A stretch of DNA of 32,574 nucleotides from Chloroflexota bacterium (GTDB taxonomy: Bacteria > Chloroflexota > Limnocylindria > P2-11E), in the NCBI GenBank assembly GCA_009692785.1, contig SHYN01000009.1, positions 1 to 32,574 on the forward strand. Reading direction: 5' to 3'. This document shows positions 25,505-32,574 of the stretch, one piece after another (the first letter of the stretch is position 1; every line of letters begins with the position of its first letter). Made by a program: the position numbers and the translations under genes. The notes beneath the pieces are model-generated. The model had not been told where the DNA came from. It saw only the letters and a list, made by a program, of their open reading frames with translations, and made no database searches.

Positions 25505-27958
25505 TCAGCGGATCTCCGCTCCAAGCGCGTGCCGGAGCCGACCCGCGATACGCGACAACGCGCGATCGAGATCCGCGTCCGTCAGGGTTCCCTCCGCGGA
25601 GCGGAACGTGAGCCGGACCGCGAACGACTTCTTCCCGGGTCCGACCTGCGGACCACGGTAGAGATCGAGGAGCGCGACCTGCTCGAGGCCGCTCTTCTGC
25701 GAGGCGCGGATCTCCCGCACCAGATCGCCATAGAGGATCTTGTCCTCCACGACGCAGGCGACATCGCGGTAGGCCTCCGGGAAACGCGGCGGCACGGCCG
25801 CACCGCCGGCGCCGACGTCGGCATGCACCATTCGCACGTCGAACTCCATGAGAAAGGTGTTCTCCGGAAGGTCCCAGCGCAGAGCCACCCGTGGGTCGAG
25901 CTGGCCGAAGAGCAGCACGATCCGTCCATCGCTCCGGATCGCCCGCGAGCGTCCCGGATGCAGCCCCGGCCCCGCCTCAGGCTCGCCCTGGCCGCTGATG
26001 CGCAGCGTGCGGCCGAGCGCATCGAGCACGCCCTGGATGTCGTGCAGGTCGAAGGCGCGGCCCGCACCGAGATACGTCTCGCCGGCGATCACCGGACCGG
26101 CCGCACCCGCGAGCAGGATGGCGCACATCGGACGCTCGTCGGGCAGCTGACCGTGCCGAGGTAGGTAGATCGGAGCGATCTCGAAGAGTGCGACGCCCGG
26201 GCGGTGCTTCAGATTCCGGCGCGCCGCATCGAGGATGCTCGCGCGGAGCGTTGTGCGGAGCACCGACCGATCCGTGCTCGTCGGATTCCGCACCACGAGC
26301 GGACTCGGCGCGATCGGCGTCCCGTCCGCGGTGAGGAGCGCCAGCCACGCCGGATCGATGAGCGAGGCGGACACGATCTCCTGGAGTCCACACTCCACGA
26401 GCACATCACGCGCTCGCTCACGGAACTCCTCGACCGGATGGGCCTCATGTACCGGCAGGGTCCCGGAGGGACTCCTGGTCGGAATACGGTCGTACCCGAC
26501 GATTCTTGCGACCTCCTCGACGACGTCCTCGGCGATGGCGATATCCGTTCGGATCGCCGGCGCGGTCACCGTGAGCCGTTCGCCGGACACGAGGACGGTG
26601 AAACCCAGCCGCAGGAGGGCGTCCGTGATCTCCGCGTCCGGAATGGCAACGCCGAGCACCCGGAGGACATCGGAAAAGCGCAGCGTCACGGCCGCACGCC
26701 GCTCGGACGCTCCGGATGGGTCGACATCGATCGCGCCGACGAGCCGTGCGCCCGCGTGCTCGCGCAGGAGGCCGACGGCGCGCGCGAGTGCGACCGGCGG
26801 AAGCGCGGTGCTGAGCGACCAGGCGAAGCGCCGCGCCGCGGCGCTTCCGGAGGAGCTCTGCAGCCCAAGGGCGGCCGCGGTCGTGCCGATGCCGCGGGGC
26901 TCGAACGACGCTGCCTCGAGCGCCACGGTGGTCGTCGTCGGAACGATCTCGGAATCCTCGCCGCCGAGGATGCCGGCGAGGCCGAGGGGCCGTTCTGCAT
27001 CGGCGATGACGAGCACACCTGGATCGAGCGTTCGCTCGGCGTCGTCGAGCGTGCGGAGCGTTTCGCCGCTTTGGGCGCGTCGCGCGACGAGCATCCGGCC
27101 GCGAAGCTTCGTCGCGTCGTAGGCGTGGAGCGGTTGGCCGAGCTCGAGCATCACGTAATTCGTCACATCGACGACGATGTCGATCGGCCGCATCCCCGCC
27201 GCGGTGAGGCGCTCCTGAAGCCACCGCGGTGAAGGCCCGATCCGAACGTCCTCGAGGTATGCGGCGGTGAACCGCGGGCATGCGGCGGCGTCCTCGATAC
27301 GGACCGAGAGCAGGCTCGGATCGAGGGTGCCGAAGGAGATGGGCTCGAGGGCGGTCGCGCGCAACGGCAGCCGATAGAGCGCGGACACCTCGCCGGCGAT
27401 GCCGCGCACGCCGAGACAGTCCGGGCGATTGGGCTGCAGCTCGAGATGAAGGATTGTCTCACCCAGCACATCGGCGAGCGGTGCGCCAACGGGCAGCCCG
27501 GGGTCCAGCACGAGGATCCCGTCATGGTCGGCTCCCAGGCCGAGCTCGAGCGCCGAGCAGACCATCCCCTCGCTCTGCACGCCCCTGAGCTTCCGTGGCT
27601 CGAGCGTGATCCAGACAGGCTCACCGCCGGCGGGCGCGTGGCCGTCGCGCAGGCGCGCGCCGGAGGCGGCATAGGGCACGACCGCGCCAACGGTCAGGTT
27701 CGTCGCGCCGGTGACCACGGTCTTCACACGGCCCGCACCGTATTCGACGGTCGCGAGCGTCAGCTTGTCGGCGTTCGGGTGCGGTGCGAGCGCGGCGATG
27801 CGCCCTACCCACACCTGCTCCCAGGCGTCGCCAACGTGCTCGACCCTGGCGACCTCGGTACCCGACATGTGGAGCGCCTGGGCGAGCTCGGCCGCCGTGG
27901 CGGTCACATCGACATGCTCCCGAACCCACGAGAGCGGGACCTTGATCAGCACGCGCAC
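25505..27958 (-). CDS. pheT: phenylalanyl-tRNA synthetase beta subunit
   Basis: From GTG at 27958: MRVLIKVPLSWVREHVDVTATAAELAQALHMSGTEV..., tRNA-binding domain, B3/B4, B5 and C-terminal anticodon-binding domain FPEAYRDVACVVEDK...; the track ORF is over-extended to 28231. Confidence 0.96.
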   Translation of the reverse strand: MRVLIKVPLSWVREHVDVTATAAELAQALHMSGTEVARVEHVGDAWEQVWVGRIAALAPHPNADKLTLATVEYGAGRVKTVVTGATNLTVGAVVPYAASGARLRDGHAPAGGEPVWITLEPRKLRGVQSEGMVCSALELGLGADHDGILVLDPGLPVGAPLADVLGETILHLELQPNRPDCLGVRGIAGEVSALYRLPLRATALEPISFGTLDPSLLSVRIEDAAACPRFTAAYLEDVRIGPSPRWLQERLTAAGMRPIDIVVDVTNYVMLELGQPLHAYDATKLRGRMLVARRAQSGETLRTLDDAERTLDPGVLVIADAERPLGLAGILGGEDSEIVPTTTTVALEAASFEPRGIGTTAAALGLQSSSGSAAARRFAWSLSTALPPVALARAVGLLREHAGARLVGAIDVDPSGASERRAAVTLRFSDVLRVLGVAIPDAEITDALLRLGFTVLVSGERLTVTAPAIRTDIAIAEDVVEEVARIVGYDRIPTRSPSGTLPVHEAHPVEEFRERARDVLVECGLQEIVSASLIDPAWLALLTADGTPIAPSPLVVRNPTSTDRSVLRTTLRASILDAARRNLKHRPGVALFEIAPIYLPRHGQLPDERPMCAILLAGAAGPVIAGETYLGAGRAFDLHDIQGVLDALGRTLRISGQGEPEAGPGLHPGRSRAIRSDGRIVLLFGQLDPRVALRWDLPENTFLMEFDVRMVHADVGAGGAAVPPRFPEAYRDVACVVEDKILYGDLVREIRASQKSGLEQVALLDLYRGPQVGPGKKSFAVRLTFRSAEGTLTDADLDRALSRIAGRLRHALGAEIR

Positions 27959-27983
27959 ACCACCCGAAGCCTGCCTCCGCCGG

Positions 27984-29051
27984 TCATGCCGTTTCCAGGA
28001 AACGCAGGTCGTTCGTTTGGAAGAGCCGAATGTCGGGTGTGCCGGTGAGGAGCATCGCCAGGCGCTCGATCCCGCCGCCGAACGCAAAGCCCTGATGTCG
28101 CTCGGGGTCGTACCCGACGCGCCGAAGGGCCGCCGGATGGACCATTCCGCAGCCGGCGGCTTCGATCCACCCCGACCCGCCGCAGGTGCGGCAGGCGCCG
28201 CTGTTGGTGCGCCCGCCTCCGTTGCAGACAAAGCAGTCGAAGGCGATCTCGGCCGACGGCTCGGTGAACGGAAAGTAGTCCGGTCGGAATTTCACCTTGC
28301 GCTCGCCGCCAAAGAGCTGGCGCGCGAACGAGTAAAGCACGCCCTTGAGGTCCGCCATCGATAGCTGCTCGTCGATCGCCAGGCCCTCGTACTGGAAGAA
28401 GACGCTCTCGTGCGTCGCATCCGTGGCCTCGAAGCGGTAGCAGCGACCGGGGACACAGACCCGGATCGGGGGGCGCCGCGACTCCATGACGCGGATCTGC
28501 ATCGGTGAGGTGTGGGTGCGCAGGAGCACCGGCCGTTCCGGATCGTCGCCCAGAGGGTCGCTGACCCACAGCGTGTTGAACTTGTCGCGGGCGGGGTGGC
28601 CGCGTGGGATGTTGAGCGCTTCAAAGTTGTAGTAGTCCGACTCCACCTCAGGACCTTCGACCGTCTCGAATCCCATCGTCGCGAGGATCCGGCTCACCTC
28701 GCGGATCGTTCGCGAGATCGGATGGAGCCTGCCGAGCCGCAACCGACGGGGCGGCAGCGAGAGATCGGCCTGCTCAGATGCGAATTGGGCGAGGGTGGCC
28801 GCACCCCGGACCCGGGCGCTGCCCTGATCGAGCGCCAGCTCGAGGTCGGCCTTCACCTGGTTGGCGGCTGCTCCGAACGCCCGTCGCTCCTCGATCGGCA
28901 GCGCGGCCACCGAGCGAAGTGCGGCGGTGAGAAGGCCGCTCCGACCGAGCCAGCGCACACGCACGGCTTCGAGCTCGGCCACATCCGGTGCGCCCTGGAC
29001 AGCCGCGAGCGCCTGCTCGCGCATGATCATCAGGTCGGTCACGTTCGCCAT
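27984..29051 (-). CDS. pheS: phenylalanyl-tRNA synthetase alpha subunit
   Basis: 355 aa; HPISRTIREVSRILATMGFETVEGPEVESDYYNFEALNIPRGHPARD, LRTHTSPMQIRVM, GRCYRFEATDATHESVFFQYEGLAIDE, FGGGIERLAML. Contains a CxxC...CxxC-like insertion (CFVCNGGGRTNSGACRTCGGSG). Confidence 0.97.
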   Translation of the reverse strand: MANVTDLMIMREQALAAVQGAPDVAELEAVRVRWLGRSGLLTAALRSVAALPIEERRAFGAAANQVKADLELALDQGSARVRGAATLAQFASEQADLSLPPRRLRLGRLHPISRTIREVSRILATMGFETVEGPEVESDYYNFEALNIPRGHPARDKFNTLWVSDPLGDDPERPVLLRTHTSPMQIRVMESRRPPIRVCVPGRCYRFEATDATHESVFFQYEGLAIDEQLSMADLKGVLYSFARQLFGGERKVKFRPDYFPFTEPSAEIAFDCFVCNGGGRTNSGACRTCGGSGWIEAAGCGMVHPAALRRVGYDPERHQGFAFGGGIERLAMLLTGTPDIRLFQTNDLRFLETA

Positions 29052-29068
29052 GGGGGGATTATCCCTCC
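29052..29068 (-). promoter_or_regulatory. potential SD-sequestering hairpin in front of pheS
   Basis: Minus strand GGAGGGATAATCCCCCC-ATG: GGAGGGA can pair with TCCCCCC (one A.C mismatch), covering the GGAGGG Shine-Dalgarno. Confidence 0.4.
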
Positions 29069-29074
29069 GTTACA

Positions 29075-29101
29075 GCACAGGGGAGCGAAGCGACCCTGTG
29101 C
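29075..29101 (-). other. mRNA hairpin between rplT and pheS
   Basis: Inverted repeat gcacaggg ... ccctgtgc (8 bp perfect stem, 11-nt loop), no T tract. Confidence 0.55.
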
Positions 29102-29130
29102 ACGTACCGCGAGCGGCGGAGCCGCACGCG

Positions 29131-29508
29131 TTAGGAGCGGGAGACTTCTCCGCTCAGCTTGCCTTCCCGCACGAGGTCCACGTAGTGCCGAAAGACCTTG
29201 GGGTCCCGGATCGCCAGGTCGGCGAGCACCTTGCGATCAAGGCCCACACCGGCGGTCCGGAGCGCGGCCATGAAGCGGCTGTACGAGACGCCGGCCTCAC
29301 GTGCGGCGGCGTTGATCCGCGCGATCCACAGGGCGCGGAACTGCTGCTTCCGGGCGCGGCGGTCACGGTAGGCATAGCTGAGGGCATGGATCGCAGCCTC
29401 GCGCGCGGGACGGACGAGCTTCCGCTTGGCGCCCCGACGACCCTCGGCCTCGCCAAGGAGCTTCTTGTGCCTCTTGTGTGCGGCAACGCCGCGCTTGACC
29501 CGGGTCAT
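29131..29508 (-). CDS. rplT: 50S ribosomal protein L20
   Basis: 125 aa; [18 protein letters not shown]...[50 protein letters not shown]. Confidence 0.97.
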   Translation of the reverse strand: MTRVKRGVAAHKRHKKLLGEAEGRRGAKRKLVRPAREAAIHALSYAYRDRRARKQQFRALWIARINAAAREAGVSYSRFMAALRTAGVGLDRKVLADLAIRDPKVFRHYVDLVREGKLSGEVSRS

Positions 29509-29521
29509 CTGCAGGCTCCCA

Positions 29522-29719
29522 TCAGAGGTTCGGGAGGAGCTTTCGGACTTGCCTGACGTCAGCCTTGTTCACGAGGCCCTTCCCGGCGTGGCGGCGTTTG
29601 CGTGAAGGTGATTTGTGCTCATTGAGGTGGCCCTTGAAGGCCTTGTTGCGGGAGATCTTCCCCGTCCCGGTGACACGAAAGCGTTTCTTGGCCCCGCTGT
29701 GACTCTTCTGCTTTGGCAT
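29522..29719 (-). CDS. rpmI: 50S ribosomal protein L35
   Basis: 65 aa; [65 protein letters not shown]. Confidence 0.97.
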   Translation of the reverse strand: MPKQKSHSGAKKRFRVTGTGKISRNKAFKGHLNEHKSPSRKRRHAGKGLVNKADVRQVRKLLPNL

Positions 29720-29740
29720 CTACTGAAGTCTAGAGGAAAG

Positions 29741-30769
29741 TCAGGCCGGGCGTTGCGGGCGGACCGGCGCCTTCAGTGTCGGGACCGCGGGGCTTGGCTT
29801 CTCGGCCGTCACCGCGGCCTTCGCGGCGGCGGGTTCGGTCGGTGCGGCCGCGGCGCGCTTGGCCTTTGCCGCGAGGCTCGTCGGAGAACTCGCCGACACC
29901 GCCGGGTTCGCCTTCGCCGCGGCGATCGCCGACGGCACCGGCGTGATGGGTCGCGGCGCGCTGACGGCGGCCGGGTTCGCCTTCGCCGCGGCGATCGCCG
30001 ACGGCACCGGCGTGATGGGTCGCGGCGCGCTGACGGCGGCGGGCGCCACAGGTCGACCGGCCACCGGAACGGCTGCGGCGGGACGAGCGGTGACGGCACC
30101 GGCGGTGGAAGCGACTGTTGCGCCGACAGGCGAGGCCATCGTGGGTCGGGCCACGGCGGGCGCGGGGACGGGACCGCTGGCCGCCGATACGACGGGGGCA
30201 CCTGCGGCGAGCGCACCGTTCGTGGCGGGAGCTGCGACCGCGCGGACCGCCTGTGCACCCTGCTGCCGGACCGGGTTCATGATCATGATCATCTGCCGGC
30301 CCTCAAGAAGCGGCAGCCGCTCGATCACGCCGTGATCCTTGAGGCGCTCGGCGATCGAGAGGAGCAGCGTCCGACCCCGGTCGGGGTGGGCATTCTCACG
30401 CCCGCGGAAGCGGACTGTCACCTTCAGCTTGTCGCCCTCATCGAGGAAGCGGACCGCGGCTTTGAACTTCGTCTCGATGTCGTGGTCGTCGATCTTCGGT
30501 GCCATCCGGATCTCTTTCCAGATGACGGCCTTCTGCTTCTTCTTGGCATCCTTGGTCTTCTGTTGCTCCTCGTAGCGGTACTTGCCAAAGTTAAGGATCT
30601 TGCAGACGGGCGGCTGAGCGGTCGGCGCGATCTCGACGAGGTCGAGGCCCTCATCGATCGCCTTCGCCAGGGCGCGCTGCGTCGGCACGACGCCCAGCTG
30701 CTCACCAGTGGAGCCGATGAGGCGGACGGTGGGGACGCGGATCTGGTCGTTGATCCGAAGCTCGGCTAT
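29741..30769 (-). CDS. infC: translation initiation factor IF-3 with long Ala/Pro-rich C-terminal extension; probable non-canonical (ATA) start
   Basis: Upstream extension of the track ORF gives (I)AELRINDQIRVPTVRLIGSTGEQLGVVPTQRALAKAIDEGLDLVEIAPTAQPPVCKILNFGKYRYEEQQK..., a complete IF3 N-domain; no ATG/GTG/TTG between the in-frame TGA and the conserved region. SD GGAG 8 nt before ATA at 30769. Confidence 0.93.
   Translation of the reverse strand: MAELRINDQIRVPTVRLIGSTGEQLGVVPTQRALAKAIDEGLDLVEIAPTAQPPVCKILNFGKYRYEEQQKTKDAKKKQKAVIWKEIRMAPKIDDHDIETKFKAAVRFLDEGDKLKVTVRFRGRENAHPDRGRTLLLSIAERLKDHGVIERLPLLEGRQMIMIMNPVRQQGAQAVRAVAAPATNGALAAGAPVVSAASGPVPAPAVARPTMASPVGATVASTAGAVTARPAAAVPVAGRPVAPAAVSAPRPITPVPSAIAAAKANPAAVSAPRPITPVPSAIAAAKANPAVSASSPTSLAAKAKRAAAAPTEPAAAKAAVTAEKPSPAVPTLKAPVRPQRPA
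29901..30038. repeat. exact 69-bp x2 tandem repeat inside the infC C-terminal extension
   Basis: gccgggttcgccttcgccgcggcgatcgccgacggcaccggcgtgatgggtcgcggcgcgctgacggcg at 29901-29969 and again at 29970-30038; encodes a duplicated 23-aa block with the sequence AAVSAPRPITPVPSAIAAAKANP. Confidence 0.95.
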
Positions 30770-30830
30770 GTGCGCTGCTCCAGGGTTACGACCTCGCCGG
30801 GTGGGTGGTGGTGAATGACTTCAACTCCGG

Positions 30831-31472
30831 TCACGATACCACGCGCCCGAGCATCCGTTCCAGACGGACCGCCGCGTCCGGCCACTCCTGGTCGGTGATG
30901 GCGTAGACCGCCGAGCTCCGGACCGACCCGTCGTGCAGGATGCGGTCCCGCCGGTGCACGCCCTCGAACCGGGCACCGATGCGCAGGATGGCGGCCCGGG
31001 AACGGGCGTTCCGCTCGTCGGTCTGAAGCCAGACCCGGAGCGCGCCCAACGTGTCAAAGGCGTGCCGGAGCTGCAGCAGCTTCGCCTCCGTGTTGATCGC
31101 AGTCCGACGGGCGTCGGCGACGAGCATCGTCCAGCCAATCTCGACGCTTCGGTTGGCGGGATCGATGTGCGCGTAGCGTGTCGTGCCAACCGCTCCGCCG
31201 TCAAGGCCGCTGCGGGTCAGCCAGGGCAGGTGACGGCCGGCCGCCTGCTCGGTGAGGGCGAACGAGATGTACTCCGCGAACTCGCCGGCGCTCCGCGGTG
31301 CAGGCCGGCCGAGGTACGTCCAGATCCCCGGCTCCCCGGCGCCGGCCGCGAACAGGGCCGCCGCGTCCTCCTGACGGAGCGGATCGAGGCGGACGGCAGT
31401 CCCGGCGAGGGCCACCGGCACCACCAGGAACGGCGGCCGGCCAGCGGCGGCATGACCCGGAACGGCGCTCAC
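30831..31472 (-). CDS. GNAT family N-acetyltransferase (RimJ/RimL-like)
   Basis: 213 aa; VRLDPLRQEDAAALF...NRSVEIGWTMLVADARRTAINTEAKLLQLRHAFDTLGALRVWLQTDERNARSRAAILRIGARFEGVHRRDRILHDGSVRSSAVYAI. Confidence 0.9.
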   Translation of the reverse strand: MSAVPGHAAAGRPPFLVVPVALAGTAVRLDPLRQEDAAALFAAGAGEPGIWTYLGRPAPRSAGEFAEYISFALTEQAAGRHLPWLTRSGLDGGAVGTTRYAHIDPANRSVEIGWTMLVADARRTAINTEAKLLQLRHAFDTLGALRVWLQTDERNARSRAAILRIGARFEGVHRRDRILHDGSVRSSAVYAITDQEWPDAAVRLERMLGRVVS

Positions 31473-31482
31473 CGACGATCGG

Positions 31483-32574
31483 TCAGAGCGTCGCGAAGTC
31501 GTGGGGGAGCGCCCGAGCGTCGCGTTCCTGAACGATGCGTGTCACGAAGCCGTCCAGGGCGACCCCGCGCTCCTCATCGCCCTGCCCCGCACCGCGCTTC
31601 CGGACCGAGACCGTGCGTCCCACGGCCTCCCGCTCCCCGACCACGAGCGTGTAGTTCGCCCGCATGAGGTTCGCCTCCTTGATGCGGGTCCGCAGGTCGG
31701 CCTGCTGGGGATCGAGCCAGACCCGGATGCCCTGGGCGCGCAGAAGTGCCGCGACCTCGTCGGCATAGGGACGACCCGAGTCGCGGACCGGAATGACTGC
31801 CACCTGCGCCGGCTGGAGCCACAGCGGGAACTTGCCGGCGAAGTGTTCGATGAGCACGCTGAAGAATCGTTCGATCGAGCCGAACAGGACGCGATGGACC
31901 ATGACTGCGCGCTCACGGACGCCAGCGGCGTTCACAAATGTCACGTCGAACCGCTGTGGCAGCTGGAGGTCGAGCTGAATGGTCGAGAGCTGCCAGTGAC
32001 GCCCGATCGCGTCGGTGACGTAGATGTCGATCTTCGGCCCGTAGAAGACGCCGCCGCCCGGATCGAGCTCGTGGTCCAGGTCGCGCGAAGCGATCGCTTC
32101 GCGCAGGGACTCTTCGGCCTCATCCCACTCCTCATCGGTGCCCATGCGCTTCTCGGGCCGGGTCGAGAGTCGCACCTCCGGCGTCCAACCGAAGAGTCGG
32201 TATCCCTCCAGCACGAGGTCGAGCACCCCGCCCACCTCATCCGAGAACTGCTCGCGCGTGCAGAAAATGTGCGAGTCGTCCTGCGTGAAGCCACGAACGC
32301 GTGACAGGCCGTGAAGCGTGCCACCGCGCTCGTGGCGGTAGACCGTGCCGAGCTCCCCCAGTCGCAGCGGAAGCTCGCGGTAGGACCGTTGACGCGCCTG
32401 AAAGATCTTGATGTGACCGGGGCAGTTCATCGGCTTGACCCAGAACTCCTGGTCGAGCGCGATCGGCCCATACATGTTCTCGCGGTAGTTCGCGAGGTGC
32501 CCGGAGCGCTGGTAGATGCGCTCGGCGCCAAGGTGCGGCGTGTACACGAGCGTGTAGCCGTTCTCGTGATGAAC
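31483..32574 (-). CDS. thrS: threonyl-tRNA synthetase (C-terminal part; 5' end outside window)
   Basis: VHHENGYTLVYTPHLGAERIYQRSGHLANYRENMYGP...FWVKPMNCPGHIKIFQ...YRHERGGTLHGLSRVRGFTQDDSHIFC...HRVLFGSIERFFSVLIEHFAGKFPLWLQPAQVAVIPV; open through the window end. Confidence 0.97.
   Translation of the reverse strand, partial: VHHENGYTLVYTPHLGAERIYQRSGHLANYRENMYGPIALDQEFWVKPMNCPGHIKIFQARQRSYRELPLRLGELGTVYRHERGGTLHGLSRVRGFTQDDSHIFCTREQFSDEVGGVLDLVLEGYRLFGWTPEVRLSTRPEKRMGTDEEWDEAEESLREAIASRDLDHELDPGGGVFYGPKIDIYVTDAIGRHWQLSTIQLDLQLPQRFDVTFVNAAGVRERAVMVHRVLFGSIERFFSVLIEHFAGKFPLWLQPAQVAVIPVRDSGRPYADEVAALLRAQGIRVWLDPQQADLRTRIKEANLMRANYTLVVGEREAVGRTVSVRKRGAGQGDEERGVALDGFVTRIVQERDARALPHDFATL

Noticed and set aside
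24289-25611. 440-aa plus-strand ORF
   Set aside because: Antisense to mutS2; no domain signature.
30277-30294. Palindromic catgatcatgatcat
   Set aside because: Encodes the conserved IF3 MIMIMN motif; coding constraint explains it.
1-32574. Search for CRISPR arrays, tRNA/rRNA, IS elements, phage or defence genes
   Set aside because: No regularly spaced direct repeats, tRNA-like cloverleaf, transposase or defence motifs recognised; intergenic gaps are mostly too short. Detection by eye is limited.

Overview
High-GC bacterial chromosome window, probably core-genome. Gene content resembles Chloroflexota or a similar lineage, but that is a guess from protein character. Nearly every gene is on the minus strand, in tightly packed and often 4-bp-overlapping operons for translation and RNA metabolism. 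In minus-strand order: thrS (partial), GNAT, infC, rpmI, rplT, pheS, pheT, mutS2; then tyrS, a TPR protein and an NDH-2 fragment; then yebC, ruvC, ruvA; then nusA, ylxR, infB, rbfA, DHH phosphoesterase, truB, a membrane glycosyltransferase, ribF, rpsO, pnp, GT2, a YdjC/ChbG-like deacetylase and a SAM methyltransferase (partial). The plus strand carries an EF-G2-like GTPase and a class A PBP followed by a NUDIX hydrolase. I found no CRISPR array, tRNA, rRNA, transposon, phage or defence system, and no clearly novel multi-gene system. The observations most worth a second look are regulatory or structural: (i) infC has no ATG/GTG/TTG start and seems to use AUA behind a good Shine-Dalgarno, with a ~165-aa Ala/Pro-rich C-terminal extension containing an exact 69-bp tandem duplication; (ii) an intrinsic terminator lies inside the putative nusA 5' leader, suggesting attenuation or autoregulation; (iii) an NDH-2-like flavoprotein is truncated to about 140 aa; (iv) the EF-G-like GTPase has a degenerate G4 motif; (v) ruvC and the PBP lack an obvious canonical start at the expected N-terminus; (vi) leaderless-type promoter geometry occurs at both divergent junctions; (vii) mRNA hairpins sit at rpsO-pnp and rplT-pheS, the latter possibly masking the pheS ribosome-binding site.
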